A stretch of 64,000 nt of DNA from Ruegeria sp. R13_0 (GCF_017743995.1 NZ_JAGHRB010000017.1:1-64000), one strand, 5' to 3'. Shown: positions 54,288 through 63,596, counted from the stretch's first letter. A program made the numbers and translations. The notes: generated by a model not told the origin, from the sequence alone.

Positions 54288-55304
54288 TTACTTCCAGCCA
54301 ACCTCGTTAAAGGTTTTCTGCGCTTCGGGCAGGTTTTTGGCGACGGCAGACAGATCAACATCGTCTGCTTTGAAATCGCCCAGCTCGGCCACGGACTCGG
54401 AAACGGCGACGCCCTCAACCGTTGGGTATTCGTCGTTGCCGGCCGAGAAATACTGTTGCGCCTGATCGCTTGCCAGATATTCCAGGAACTTGATGGCGTT
54501 GTCCTTGTGAGGCGCATTTGCGGCAACACCGCCACCCGACAGGTTCACATGCGCGCCATTGCCGTCCTGATCCGGGAACACCCAGCCGATCACGTCACGC
54601 TCGGCCGAGACGCCATCGACGTCTTTCCGGATCGCGCGGGCAAAGTAGTAGGTGTTGGACACGGCAAGGTCACACTCACCTGAGACGACGCCGCGCAGCT
54701 GGTCGGTGTCACCGCCTTGCGGGTCACGCGCCATGTTGGCCACTACGCCTTCGGCCCAGGTTTTGGCGGCTTCGGATCCGGCGTTTTCGATGATCGAGGC
54801 CAGCAGGGTCTGGTTGTAGACATTGGTACTGGAGCGGATGCAAAGCTGGCCCTTGTATTTGGGGTCTGCCAGATCAGCATAGGTCTGCGGTGGCTCGGAG
54901 ACTGCGTTCTTGTTGTAGAAAATGATGCGCGCCCGCTGCGAGAAGCCAAACCACTGGTTGTCGCTGTCCTGCAGGTTCGACGGGATACGCTCTTCCAATA
55001 CTGCGCTGTCGATTGTCTGCAAAACGCCCGCGTTCTTCGCGCGCTCTAGCCGCGAGGTGTCGACGGTCAGCAGAATATCAGCGGGGGAGTTCACGCCCTC
55101 GGCTTCCATACGCGCGATCAGCTCGTCTGCTTTACCTTCGATTCGGTTGATGGTGATGCCGGTCGCGTCCTCGAAATCCGAATAGAGGCGTTCGTCGGTG
55201 TCGTAGTGGCGCGACGAATAGATGTTCAGCTCGCCTTCTGCTGCGGCAGATGTGGCGACCATGGCCGCAAGGCCAGCCGCGATACAGGTCGTGGATTTAA
55301 ACAT
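54288..55304 (-). CDS. Iron(III) ABC transporter periplasmic binding protein (FbpA/FutA-like)
   Basis: A 338-residue binding protein; ATG 55304 follows GGGAGC. Signal peptide FKSTTCIAAGLAAMVATSAAA. The mature start ELNIYSSRHYDTDERLYSDFEDATGI and the RRAR-free core with FNTYYFARAI-like NTYYFARAI carry the Tyr residues that bind Fe3+. Gene order around it holds no permease or ATPase, so the partners are elsewhere or it works with a distant FbpBC. A strong terminator isolates it. No clear iron-responsive box was recognised upstream. Confidence 0.88.
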   Translation of the reverse strand: MFKSTTCIAAGLAAMVATSAAAEGELNIYSSRHYDTDERLYSDFEDATGITINRIEGKADELIARMEAEGVNSPADILLTVDTSRLERAKNAGVLQTIDSAVLEERIPSNLQDSDNQWFGFSQRARIIFYNKNAVSEPPQTYADLADPKYKGQLCIRSSTNVYNQTLLASIIENAGSEAAKTWAEGVVANMARDPQGGDTDQLRGVVSGECDLAVSNTYYFARAIRKDVDGVSAERDVIGWVFPDQDGNGAHVNLSGGGVAANAPHKDNAIKFLEYLASDQAQQYFSAGNDEYPTVEGVAVSESVAELGDFKADDVDLSAVAKNLPEAQKTFNEVGWK

Positions 55305-55453
55305 GATTGCTCCCAACATTGAGTAGTCCACCGGGGTAAACCCGAGTTAAACACTCAATTAACGTATTGGGCTTGCTTTGCAAGCAAAACCCGACAAAAA
55401 TCGTGCGACATATGGGGTGCTTTGGACGGCGACGCTGAACGAAGCCAGTAAGC

Positions 55454-55482
55454 ACAAAAAAACCGCACCCAAAGGCGCGGTT
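55454..55482 (-). terminator. Rho-independent terminator of rpmJ
   Basis: On the minus strand AACCGCGCC pairs with GGTGCGGTT around TTTG, then seven T residues follow (plus-strand A run 55454-55460). It lies about 25 bp after the rpmJ stop. Confidence 0.85.
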
Positions 55483-55506
55483 CTTTCGAAGATATATGTG
55501 CAGTTC

Positions 55507-55632
55507 TTAGCCCTGGCGAGCTTTGAACTTGCGTTGCGTCTTGTTGATCACGTAGACGCGGCCTTTGCGACGCACAATACGGCAATCACGGTGCCGGTTC
55601 TTGAGCGAGCGGAGCGAGTTCTTGACCTTCAT
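55507..55632 (-). CDS. rpmJ: 50S ribosomal protein L36
   Basis: A 41-residue protein read from ATG 55632: [20 protein letters not shown], then [21 protein letters not shown]. This is the type-B (longer, C-minus) L36 form found in many alphaproteobacteria; the single Cys means the four-Cys zinc site is lost. It has its own terminator and sits 92 bp downstream of the tRNA-Val gene on the same strand. A core ribosome component. Confidence 0.92.
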   Translation of the reverse strand: MKVKNSLRSLKNRHRDCRIVRRKGRVYVINKTQRKFKARQG

Positions 55633-55723
55633 GGGTCTGTCTCCAATCTGCGGCGCCTTCATCAAAGACGTGGCCAGCGCCTGGGTTTGTCGGGTGCCCC
55701 GGCGAGCCGAAGCAGTGAATAGA

Positions 55724-55798
55724 TGGTGGGCGGTACAAGGATCGAACTTGTGACCCCTTCGATGTCAACGAAGTGCTCTACCGCTGAGCTAACCGCCC
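55724..55798 (-). tRNA. tRNA-Val (GAC)
   Basis: On the minus strand a cloverleaf is clear: acceptor GGGCGGT pairs with ACCGCCC, the D-arm GCTCAGCGGTAGAGC, anticodon stem CTTCG/CGAAG around TTGACAT (anticodon GAC), and T-arm with GTTCGATCC. CCA is encoded at 55724-55726. It is read in the same direction as rpmJ. Confidence 0.95.
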
Positions 55799-55945
55799 AC
55801 GTCCCTTTGCGTGTCCTGCCCCATAACGAAATGGGGCGCGGATACCCGCGCCGGTAGCGGGGTCTATAAAAGGAGTCGCAAAGGGGTTCAAGGGGTTTGG
55901 AAGAACTATTTTCCAGTCTATGTTAATCCTGAACACGGAGAGACC

Positions 55946-56806
55946 ATGAAGAACCCTTCCTATTTTCTGGATATGCCCGAAAACCGCAGTTCATGCGTTG
56001 TTTTTTCATCGCCGCATAGTGGCCGCGACTATCCAGAGGCGTTTCTGAAGCGCTCGGTTTTGGGGTCTGATGTGATTCGATCCTCGGAAGATGCCTTTGT
56101 GGATCAGCTCTTTGCCTCGGCCTCGGATTTTGGGGCGCCGTTGATCAAGGCGGCGATGCCACGGGCTTATCTGGACCTTAACCGCAGCGCGGATGAGCTG
56201 GACCCGGCCCTGATTCAGGGTGCGAAGAGGCAAGGGCACAATCCGCGTGTGGCCTCGGGGCTTGGGGTGATTCCCCGCGTGGTGGCAAATGGGCGGGCGA
56301 TTTATCGTGGCAAACTGACCATGGATGAGGCGCGCCTGCGCATCGACACCTATTGGCGCCCCTATCACAGCCGCCTAAAGACCTTGCTGGCGGAGTCACA
56401 TGCGAAATTCGGGCAGGCGATTCTGGTCGATTGCCATTCGATGCCGCATGAGGCGGTTGCCATGGCCAGCACCGCCCGCAACACACGCCCCGAGATCGTG
56501 CTGGGCGATCGTTTCGGTGCATCGGCATCAACCGAGATCGTGGATCGAATTGAGGCTGCCTTTGCCTCGGCCGGATTGGTCGTCGCGCGGAACGCGCCCT
56601 TTGCCGGGGCTTATGTGACCCAAACCTACGGCCGCCCCGGTCGGCAGCAACACGCGATTCAGGTTGAGATCGACCGCTCGATCTACATGAACGAAGACAC
56701 GATCTCGCCCAATACCAATTTCATGGCGTTCTCCAAGACACTGCGGCAAGTGATCGCCGAGATCGCCGAGATCGGTTCCGAACCGCAACGGCTGGCAGCG
56801 GAATAA
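55946..56806 (+). CDS. N-formylglutamate amidohydrolase family protein
   Basis: A 286-residue zinc hydrolase; ATG 55946 follows ACGGAG. Motifs are VFSSPHSGRDYPEAF, SEDAFVDQLFA, AYLDLNRSADELDP and LVDCHSMPH, and the late ARNAPFAGAYVTQTYGRP, which fit the FGase (HutG-like) family. It would release formate from N-formyl-glutamate or a related amide, as in histidine degradation, but no hut genes are adjacent. The annotated frame extends upstream through the tRNA leader and is not used. Confidence 0.88.
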   Translation: MKNPSYFLDMPENRSSCVVFSSPHSGRDYPEAFLKRSVLGSDVIRSSEDAFVDQLFASASDFGAPLIKAAMPRAYLDLNRSADELDPALIQGAKRQGHNPRVASGLGVIPRVVANGRAIYRGKLTMDEARLRIDTYWRPYHSRLKTLLAESHAKFGQAILVDCHSMPHEAVAMASTARNTRPEIVLGDRFGASASTEIVDRIEAAFASAGLVVARNAPFAGAYVTQTYGRPGRQQHAIQVEIDRSIYMNEDTISPNTNFMAFSKTLRQVIAEIAEIGSEPQRLAAE

Positions 56807-56807
56807 G

Positions 56808-56906
56808 GCGCTTCGAGTTTACCTAAAAAGCATGCGATACGAGTGTCCCGAGAGCGCCGAAGGCGTGGCAGGGTATTCGTGTCACAGATTGAACCCGAAG
56901 CGCCGT
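56808..56906. repeat. Nested inverted repeat between convergent genes
   Basis: GGCGCTTCG (56808-56816) faces CGAAGCGCC (56898-56906) across about 80 bases, and the interior holds smaller symmetric parts such as GCGCCGAAGGCG. It fills the gap between two convergent genes and could be a long bidirectional termination structure or a REP-like element. Confidence 0.5.
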
Positions 56907-56911
56907 AAGCG

Positions 56912-58165
56912 TCACCGCAGCGCGCGGCCTTTCACGATTGCATCACTTCCGAACCGTTTGCGAATCTCATCCGTGGCGCGCTCGGCCTGAGACCTGCGTG
57001 TCGCGTTCGGGTCCAGCAAGTCGCCCGAGATATCTGCCTGGTCCGCCGGGCACAGATCGGACAACCCGCATCCCAACAGGCGATAGGGACCCTGATCTCC
57101 CACCTGATCGAACAACCCACGCGCGGTTCTGTAGATGCGGTCCGCGATCTGGGTCGCATCGCGCAGCGAGACGCGGCGCGTGATGATCTTGTGATTGGCC
57201 TTTTTCAGTTTCAGCGTCACCACCCGGCCTGCCAGATCTTTGGCCTTGGCCCGGTCCGAGACCTTCAGCGCCATGCGCCACAGATGTCCGTCCAGAATCT
57301 CGAGGTTGGAGGTGTCTTCGAAAAACGTGGTTTCGTTGCTGATCGACTTCATCGGCTCATGGGCCGAGACCCGGCGCTTGTCCTGACCGCGTGCCAGATG
57401 CCACAGACGATACCCCATCGATCCGAACCGGGCCGTCAGCGCCTCCTGATCCCAGCGCAGCAGGTCCGAGAAGGTGCGGATTCCTGCGCGCTCCAGCGAT
57501 TCCTGCGCTGCCGGGCCGATGCCCCAGATCAGTCTGACGGGTTTGTCGTACAGGAAGTCAGCCGTCTCGGCCTGCCCGATCACGGAGAACCCCCGCGGCT
57601 TGTCCAGGTCCGAGGCGACCTTGGCCAGAAACTTGTTGTGGCTCAACCCGATGGAGCCGGTCAGCCCCAGCTCATCCTTCATGCGTTTGACCAAACGCGC
57701 CAGCATCACCGCAGGCGGCGCGCCATGCAGACGTTCGGTGCCGGAGAGATCGAGGAAAGCCTCGTCCAGCGACAGGGGTTCGATCTTGGGTGTCAGCTCA
57801 TCCATCATCGCACGGATCTGACGGGATACCTCGGCGTAGACCGACATGCGCGGTTTGATCACCACGGCGTCCGGACATAGTTGTAGAGCCTTAAACATCG
57901 GCATGGCCGAGCGCACGCCCCGGATGCGCGCCACGTAGCAAGCGGTTGAAACGACCCCACGTCTCCCACCGCCTACAATTACCGCCTTGTCCGCCAATTC
58001 AGGATTGTCGCGCTTTTCGACCGAGGCATAGAACGCGTCGCAATCCATATGCGCAATCGACAGGTCAAACAGCTCAGGGTGCGATTTCAGCCGCGGGCTA
58101 CCGCAGGATGGGCATCGCGGCGCGTCCGGGAAACTGGTCAGGCATTCGCGGCAGATCGTGGGCAT
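56912..58165 (-). CDS. dinB: DNA polymerase IV (Y-family), with N-terminal zinc ribbon
   Basis: A 417-residue translesion polymerase. Residues 1-30 form a CxxC...CxxC zinc ribbon (ICRECLTSFPDAPRCPSCG), an add-on in part of the alphaproteobacteria. The palm motif is HMDCDAFYASVEKRD, the second metal site LSLDEAFLDLSGTE, and the helix-hairpin-helix WGIGPAAQESLERAGI. The little finger follows to about residue 360. The start ATG 58165 keeps the zinc ribbon. A beta-clamp-binding end was not obvious. It acts in damage tolerance. Confidence 0.92.
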   Translation of the reverse strand: MPTICRECLTSFPDAPRCPSCGSPRLKSHPELFDLSIAHMDCDAFYASVEKRDNPELADKAVIVGGGRRGVVSTACYVARIRGVRSAMPMFKALQLCPDAVVIKPRMSVYAEVSRQIRAMMDELTPKIEPLSLDEAFLDLSGTERLHGAPPAVMLARLVKRMKDELGLTGSIGLSHNKFLAKVASDLDKPRGFSVIGQAETADFLYDKPVRLIWGIGPAAQESLERAGIRTFSDLLRWDQEALTARFGSMGYRLWHLARGQDKRRVSAHEPMKSISNETTFFEDTSNLEILDGHLWRMALKVSDRAKAKDLAGRVVTLKLKKANHKIITRRVSLRDATQIADRIYRTARGLFDQVGDQGPYRLLGCGLSDLCPADQADISGDLLDPNATRRSQAERATDEIRKRFGSDAIVKGRALR

Positions 58166-58301
58166 GGCTACTTTTCCCGACCCGAAAAGGGTGGCTCCGG
58201 GTGTTCGAAGCTATAGTGTCTATCGGCTTTCGTGTGAACGCAACAGAGGCTTCGACGATCTTCAGAAATCTGGCGGTTTGAGCTGAGAGACGCGCCGTCA
58301 A

Positions 58302-58385
58302 GAAAACCCCCCGCTTGGGGCGGGGGGAAGGTAACGAACCACAGGAAGAGGTAGTTCGTTGGGGAGTAACTCCGCCCCAGAATCG
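58302..58385 (-). ncRNA. Candidate small RNA with three hairpins
   Basis: On the minus strand the segment folds into GGGGCGGAGTTACTCCCC (58361-58378), then AACGAAC with GTTCGTT (arms 58354-58360 and 58333-58339) around a 14-base loop carrying CCTCTTCC, then a GC-rich terminator CCCCCCGC-type stem (58307-58327) followed by TTTTCTT. A TATAGC box at 58394-58399 is correctly placed for a start near 58385. There is no open frame. The pyrimidine-rich loop recalls the CcsR-type anti-Shine-Dalgarno RNAs of Rhodobacter, but identity with them is not shown. Confidence 0.65.
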
Positions 58386-58459
58386 CTCAAAACGCTATAT
58401 TTAGATAGGTGGCGGCATGATTCCCCAAAACTTGCGCCGGTTTTGTGTGTTTTCGGGCA

Positions 58460-58489
58460 CAGGGGGAAATCAGGGGAATATTCCCCCTG
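58460..58489. repeat. Nested palindrome downstream of pyrF
   Basis: CAGGGGGAA (58460-58468) and TTCCCCCTG (58481-58489) form an exact stem, and GGGGAATATTCCCC (58473-58486) is itself a perfect 14-bp palindrome overlapping the right arm, so two exclusive folds are possible. It lies 65 bp past the pyrF stop, between pyrF and the small RNA, and may act as the pyrF terminator although no T run follows. Confidence 0.55.
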
Positions 58490-58553
58490 TTGACCTAAGG
58501 TAAAGAAATCACTGCTGTTTCGGAGGTCTGAGGCGTTGAATGCCCGTCCGCGA

Positions 58554-59258
58554 TCAATGGGGTGTCAATGATTTTAACTCGGCCAGAACGGCCTCGGCTG
58601 CGGCTTTCGGGTCCTCCGCCTGATAGATCGGACGCCCGACAACAATATGATCCGCCCCATCTCCGATCGCACTGGCCGGCGTTGCGACGCGTTTTTGATC
58701 GCCCAGAGCAGCCCCGGCAGGGCGCACGCCCGGCGTCACGATCAACCGGCCCTCGGCCTGGGGCAGGGCGCGGATCAGCGCGGCCTCTTGCGGGCTGGCG
58801 ATTACGCCATCGGCGCCAGCCTCCAGCGCTTTGGCCGCGCGTTCAACCACCAGATCCTGCACATCGCCCGTCTTCAACAGGCTGGCATCCAGGTCATCGC
58901 GGTTGAGCGAGGTCAGGATCGTCACCGCAAGGATTTTCAGGTCCTTGCCGGAGGCACCCTCTTTCGCCGCGCGCACCACATGCGGGTCGCCATGAACGGT
59001 CAGGAAATCCAGATCGAACTGCGCCAGACCACGGACAGCGTTTTCTACCGTATTGCCGATGTCGAACAGCTTCATGTCCAGAAAGATCCGCTTGCCATGG
59101 TCCTGTTTCAGCTCATTGGCCAGAGCCAGACCGCCGCCCGTCAGCATTCCCAGCCCGATCTTGTAGAACGAGACCGCATCACCCAACCGTTCGGCCATCG
59201 CCAAACCTTGCAGAGCGTTCGGGACGTCAAGGGCTACGATCAGGCGGTCATCGGACAT
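58554..59258 (-). CDS. pyrF: Orotidine 5'-phosphate decarboxylase
   Basis: A 234-residue TIM-barrel enzyme making UMP; ATG 59258 follows AAGGAG. The catalytic tetrad is IFLDMKLFDIGNT (Asp-x-Lys-x-x-Asp), with IVALDVPNA at the N-terminus and the phosphate-binding TPGVRPAGAALGDQKRVATPASAIGDGADHIVVGRPI near the end (both in parts). Stand-alone gene, as is usual. The frame continues upstream of 59258 but without support. Confidence 0.95.
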   Translation of the reverse strand: MSDDRLIVALDVPNALQGLAMAERLGDAVSFYKIGLGMLTGGGLALANELKQDHGKRIFLDMKLFDIGNTVENAVRGLAQFDLDFLTVHGDPHVVRAAKEGASGKDLKILAVTILTSLNRDDLDASLLKTGDVQDLVVERAAKALEAGADGVIASPQEAALIRALPQAEGRLIVTPGVRPAGAALGDQKRVATPASAIGDGADHIVVGRPIYQAEDPKAAAEAVLAELKSLTPH

Positions 59259-59397
59259 GTTGGGTCTCCTTGCTGGCAAACGTCTGCCTCCTAGCGGGTT
59301 CGGGCGCAACTGTCCATGCGGGTCCGCTCAATCGAAAGAGGATGATCTGTGTTACAGTGGCTCAAATCGATCAATAGGTCACATGAAGGGACAGAAC

Positions 59398-59715
59398 ATG
59401 AGAAAGCTTGCCTTGCTGGGAGTGGCGCTGATGATGGGCGCCTGCGACGAACCCGCCTCAGGCACATCCGACACAGGCGCGGCGCCCGCGCCGACCAATG
59501 ACAACCTGCCTCTGGTTCGGGGCTACCGATCCGAGGATGATTGGTGCCAGCTAACTGGTGAGAGCGCCTTTACCGTCGAATTTCTGGATCACACCGCCGA
59601 TCTTGTCTCGTGCCCGACCGGCAGCAGTGCCGAACAATCCTTGGTCGAGACATATGCGTTAGAGCTAGTGGCGCAAACCGGCGGCTATTCGGTATACTCC
59701 ATTCCGCGCGGCTGA
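59398..59715 (+). CDS. Small lipoprotein of unknown function
   Basis: A 105-residue protein; ATG 59398 follows GAAGGGAC. The signal ends in the lipobox LMMGAC, so Cys16 is probably acylated. The mature part has an unstructured Thr/Pro/Ala linker (about residues 20-35), then a compact domain with two more Cys (DDWCQLTG and LVSCPTG), probably a disulfide. No family recognised. Its last 31 bases overlap the convergent membrane-protein gene. Confidence 0.75.
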   Translation: MRKLALLGVALMMGACDEPASGTSDTGAAPAPTNDNLPLVRGYRSEDDWCQLTGESAFTVEFLDHTADLVSCPTGSSAEQSLVETYALELVAQTGGYSVYSIPRG

Positions 59716-60269
59716 CGGCGTCTGCCCACCCATGTTGCATTCGCCGCGATCAGGGCGATTCCGGACAGTTCCAGAAGCCAGTTCATTCGGATCGACATGA
59801 TCTCGGCACCTAGAAACGCATCGAAGTTGTGAAACCCTGCGGCGCGGATCATCACAAAGCAGATCAGAGTGACAAAGCCGATCAGGGCGATGCCGACCTC
59901 TCGCAAGTGTTTACGTAGGAACCAGAGGCTGACAAGCGCGATCCAGAAGCCGCTGAACACGACCACAAGGATAAAGCCGATCTGAACGGACCTTCGATCC
60001 TCGTACCAACCTTGCAACTGCGATAGGCATCGGGCGCTGGCCGTAAGCGCGGACTGCAGATCCAGCTGTTTATTGACCATCAGCGCAAACAGCAGCAGCG
60101 CGAGGATTAGCCAGAACCACCGGACGCGGGAATTGCGCCTTGCGCGCAGGCACAGGAGCGCGGCGATACCGTATGCGGCAACCGTGAGCCAACCGATCAC
60201 GCTTGGGTCGCCAATGGTGGGCGACCATTGCTCTGCAATGCAGTTACGTAGCGCAGTGGCTGAGATCAT
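59685..60269 (-). CDS. Integral membrane protein of unknown function (194 aa)
   Basis: Four or five hydrophobic segments are visible (near residues 23-42, 50-66, 96-118, 124-142 and 160-180), between short charged loops. A periplasmic-type loop SQLQGWYEDRRSVQ lies after the second. No family motif was recognised. ATG 60269. It overlaps the convergent lipoprotein gene by 31 bp at their 3' ends. Confidence 0.75.
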   Translation of the reverse strand: MISATALRNCIAEQWSPTIGDPSVIGWLTVAAYGIAALLCLRARRNSRVRWFWLILALLLFALMVNKQLDLQSALTASARCLSQLQGWYEDRRSVQIGFILVVVFSGFWIALVSLWFLRKHLREVGIALIGFVTLICFVMIRAAGFHNFDAFLGAEIMSIRMNWLLELSGIALIAANATWVGRRRQPRGMEYTE

Positions 60270-60355
60270 AGACGCGCGCTCCTAAGACGGTTTTTCGCAA
60301 TTGACCGAGATCATTCAGGTTCCCAGCATGCATCATGTTATTCTGCCAAGACAAT

Positions 60356-60384
60356 CTTGAATACACGCCGACATTACCCAGATT
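60356..60384 (+). promoter_or_regulatory. Heat-shock (RpoH) promoter candidate of clpB
   Basis: CTTGAA (60356-60361) and CCCAGATT (60377-60384) are separated by 15 bases, close to the sigma-32 consensus (CTTGAA, then CCCCATNT). It is 75 bp before the clpB start, and clpB is a classic RpoH target. Confidence 0.65.
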
Positions 60385-60459
60385 GAATGTGAGGCCTCAA
60401 TCGACGCGTGCCGCCAAGCGGGCGCATCAAAACGGGGCGCTTGAGAAAAGGAGAATGCT

Positions 60460-63078
60460 ATGGACTTGAACAAGTTCACCGAGCGGGCACGGGGATTCGT
60501 GCAAGCTGCGCAGACCATTGCGCTGCGCGAGGGGCACCAGAGGCTGGAGCCTACACATATACTCAAGGCATTGATGGACGATGATCAGGGGCTGGCGAGC
60601 AACCTGATCACCCGCGCGGGCGGCGCGCCGAACCGCGTGGTTGAGGCGTTGGATGCCGCGATGGGGAAAATCCCTAAGGTCAGCGGTGACGCGAGCCAGA
60701 TTTACATGGATGGCCAGACGGCCAAGGTTCTGGACGAGGCCGAGAAGATTGCCACCAAGGCGGGCGATAGCTTTGTGCCCGTGGAACGGGTGCTGATGGC
60801 GCTCTGCATGGTCAAATCCAAAGCCAAGGACGCTTTGGAGGCCGGGGCCGTTTCTGCTCAGAAACTGAACGAAGCGATCAACGATATCCGCAAGGGCCGC
60901 ACCGCGGACACCGCTTCGGCCGAAGAGGGCTATGACGCGCTCAAGAAATATGCGCGCGATCTGACTGAGGCTGCGGCTGAGGGCAAGATTGACCCGATCA
61001 TCGGGCGGGATGAGGAAATCAGACGCTCGATGCAGGTTCTGTCGCGCCGGACCAAAAACAACCCGGTTCTGATCGGTGAACCCGGTGTCGGTAAAACCGC
61101 GATTGCCGAGGGTATGGCACTTCGCATCATTAACGGCGACGTACCGGAATCGCTGAAAGACAAGAAGCTGCTGGCGCTGGATATGGGTGCGCTGATTGCT
61201 GGTGCGAAATACCGCGGTGAGTTCGAAGAGCGCCTCAAGGCCGTTCTGACCGAGGTGACCGAGGCCGCCGGGGAAATCATCCTTTTCATCGACGAGATGC
61301 ATACGCTGGTCGGCGCCGGTAAATCCGACGGCGCGATGGATGCCGCCAACCTGATCAAGCCTGCGCTTGCCCGGGGTGAGCTGCATTGTATCGGCGCGAC
61401 CACGCTGGATGAGTACCGCAAATACGTCGAAAAAGACGCGGCCCTTGCGCGTCGGTTCCAGCCCGTTGTCGTGGCCGAGCCTACGGTTGAGGACACGATC
61501 AGCATCCTGCGTGGCATCAAGGAAAAGTATGAGTTGCACCACGGCGTGCGTATCTCGGATTCCGCATTGGTGTCGGCAGCGACCTTGTCGCATCGTTATA
61601 TCACCGACCGGTTCCTGCCCGACAAGGCCATTGACCTCGTTGACGAGGCGGCGTCGCGTCTGCGGATGGAGGTGGATTCCAAGCCTGAGGAACTCGATCA
61701 GCTGGATCGCCAGATCCTGCAGATGCAGATCGAGGAAGAGGCGCTGAAGCTTGAGGATGACGCGGCCTCGAAGGATCGTCTGGAAACCTTGCAAAAGGAC
61801 CTCGCCGATCTGCAGGAGCAATCCGCAGAGATGACCGCCCAGTGGCAAGCCGAGCGCGATAAACTCGCGGGCGCGCGTGACTTGAAGGAACAGCTCGACA
61901 AGGCGCGCGCTGATCTGGAAATCGCCAAACGCGAAGGCAATCTGGCAAAAGCCGGTGAGCTGTCCTACGGCATCATCCCCGAGCTTGAGAAAAAGCTGAC
62001 CGAGGCTGAAAACGCCGAAAGCAACGCCATGATGGCCGAGGAAACGGTGCGTCCGGAACAGATCGCCTCCGTGGTCGAACGCTGGACCGGTATTCCAACC
62101 GCCAAGATGCTGGAAGGGGAACGCGAGAAACTGCTGCGGATGGAAGACGATTTGCACTCCCGCGTGATCGGTCAGGATGCAGCGGTGACTGCAGTCGCCA
62201 ACGCCGTGCGCCGTGCGCGTGCGGGTCTGAATGACGAGAACCGCCCCCTGGGCTCGTTCCTGTTCCTTGGCCCGACTGGCGTGGGTAAGACCGAACTGAC
62301 CAAGGCCGTGGCGAACTTCCTGTTCGACGACGACAACGCGATGGTGCGCATCGACATGTCCGAGTTCATGGAGAAACACGCGGTTGCCCGTCTGATCGGT
62401 GCCCCTCCGGGCTATGTCGGGTATGACGAAGGCGGTGTGCTGACCGAGGCCGTGCGGCGCAGACCCTATCAGGTCGTGCTGTTTGATGAGGTCGAAAAGG
62501 CGCATCCGGATGTGTTCAACGTGCTGTTGCAGGTTCTGGATGATGGCGTGCTGACCGATGGTCAGGGTCGCACCGTAGACTTTAAGCAGACGCTGATAGT
62601 CCTGACGTCGAACCTCGGGTCTCAGGCGCTCAGCCAGTTGCCCGAAGGGGCAGACAGTGCACAGGCACGGAGGGATGTGATGGATGCGGTCCGGGCGCAT
62701 TTCCGGCCGGAGTTCCTGAACCGACTGGACGAGACGATCATCTTTGACAGGCTCAAGCGGGCCGACATGGATGGCATCGTCGATATCCAGATGGCACGTC
62801 TGCAGAAACGCCTGGCCGCTCGAAAGATCGAGCTTGTTCTGGACGAGGGCGCGAGACAGTGGCTTGCCGATGAAGGCTATGACCCGGTCTTCGGTGCGCG
62901 CCCGCTGAAGCGCGTGATCCAGCGCGCGTTGCAGAACCCTCTGGCCGAGGCGCTGCTGGCTGGTGAGATCAAGTATGGCGAGACCGTCCCCGTCACCGCT
63001 GGCGCTGAGGGGCTGATTATCGGCGACAGGCTGGGCACCTCAGACCGACCGCGCCCGGATGATGCCGTAGTGCATTGA
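60460..63078 (+). CDS. clpB: ClpB disaggregase
   Basis: An 872-residue Hsp100 chaperone; ATG 60460 follows AAGGAG. It has the N-domain (about 1-145), the first AAA domain with GEPGVGKTA and [29 protein letters not shown] (in part), a coiled-coil M-domain (about 405-530), and the second AAA domain with [23 protein letters not shown] and the C-terminal small domain. It works with DnaK to rescue aggregated proteins. Standalone gene with heat-shock promoter and terminator. Confidence 0.97.
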   Translation: MDLNKFTERARGFVQAAQTIALREGHQRLEPTHILKALMDDDQGLASNLITRAGGAPNRVVEALDAAMGKIPKVSGDASQIYMDGQTAKVLDEAEKIATKAGDSFVPVERVLMALCMVKSKAKDALEAGAVSAQKLNEAINDIRKGRTADTASAEEGYDALKKYARDLTEAAAEGKIDPIIGRDEEIRRSMQVLSRRTKNNPVLIGEPGVGKTAIAEGMALRIINGDVPESLKDKKLLALDMGALIAGAKYRGEFEERLKAVLTEVTEAAGEIILFIDEMHTLVGAGKSDGAMDAANLIKPALARGELHCIGATTLDEYRKYVEKDAALARRFQPVVVAEPTVEDTISILRGIKEKYELHHGVRISDSALVSAATLSHRYITDRFLPDKAIDLVDEAASRLRMEVDSKPEELDQLDRQILQMQIEEEALKLEDDAASKDRLETLQKDLADLQEQSAEMTAQWQAERDKLAGARDLKEQLDKARADLEIAKREGNLAKAGELSYGIIPELEKKLTEAENAESNAMMAEETVRPEQIASVVERWTGIPTAKMLEGEREKLLRMEDDLHSRVIGQDAAVTAVANAVRRARAGLNDENRPLGSFLFLGPTGVGKTELTKAVANFLFDDDNAMVRIDMSEFMEKHAVARLIGAPPGYVGYDEGGVLTEAVRRRPYQVVLFDEVEKAHPDVFNVLLQVLDDGVLTDGQGRTVDFKQTLIVLTSNLGSQALSQLPEGADSAQARRDVMDAVRAHFRPEFLNRLDETIIFDRLKRADMDGIVDIQMARLQKRLAARKIELVLDEGARQWLADEGYDPVFGARPLKRVIQRALQNPLAEALLAGEIKYGETVPVTAGAEGLIIGDRLGTSDRPRPDDAVVH

Positions 63079-63092
63079 TCTCGATAGAAACG

Positions 63093-63120
63093 AAAGACCC
63101 GCCGGATTGGCGGGTCTTTT
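63093..63120 (+). terminator. Rho-independent terminator of clpB
   Basis: AAAGACCCGCC (63093-63103) pairs with GGCGGGTCTTT (63109-63119) and is followed by T residues, 14 bp past the clpB stop. Confidence 0.9.
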
Positions 63121-63176
63121 GGCAGGGGCTTGTTGGACCGGGTCTGGCAGGAATATTGGTGCCGTCCGCGGCTGTA

Positions 63177-63596
63177 TCAAGCGTCCTTTTTTGATAAGGC
63201 TTCACTCATTGCCATGTAGGATTTTACAGCGGTCACGTAGATGATGTATCCGATCACCACTAAGGCCAGAGAACTTAGTGCGGTGATGTTCTTGGGCGGC
63301 GGCGGCACTTTGCCCGGAACGGGTACCTGCTTGTAGGTTTGAAGCTCTTTGTGCGCGCCTTCGACAAGCCTCAAAAGGCTGCGCAGCGCTTTTTCATCGT
63401 CGCTATTTTGCTTCTTGATGTCTTTCAGCAACTTGCGTAGCTTGTCATCCAGAGCATCAAGTTTGACCGATTTTTTGCCCAGCTTCTTTTGCCATTTGGC
63501 ATAGGCCTCGATCTGGTTTGTCTTTGCCTTGGATTTCGTCTTGTTGGCTTGATAGACAAGTTTCGTGTAATTTGTTTTGCGCGGCAAACGGGCCAT
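63177..63596 (-). CDS. Small coiled-coil membrane protein of unknown function
   Basis: A 139-residue protein from ATG 63596. Residues 1-80 are very Lys-rich and helical (KTKSKAKTNQIEAYAKWQKKLGKK, in part), then a PVPGKVPPPP linker and one membrane segment (ALSSLALVVIGYIIYVTAV) near the C-terminus. Not recognised. The composition suggests a basic cytoplasmic helix anchored by a tail segment. Confidence 0.7.
   Translation of the reverse strand: MARLPRKTNYTKLVYQANKTKSKAKTNQIEAYAKWQKKLGKKSVKLDALDDKLRKLLKDIKKQNSDDEKALRSLLRLVEGAHKELQTYKQVPVPGKVPPPPKNITALSSLALVVIGYIIYVTAVKSYMAMSEALSKKDA

Noticed and set aside
54288-55400. An iron-responsive box upstream of the FbpA-like gene
   Set aside because: The GAGTGTTTAACTC symmetry upstream does not match the TGA-N9-TCA or Irr-type patterns well enough to claim.
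60427-62700. A 757-codon open frame on the minus strand antisense to clpB
   Set aside because: It is a shadow of clpB: Leu-, His- and Arg-rich composition, no ribosome site or family motifs, and it exists because of high third-position GC in clpB.
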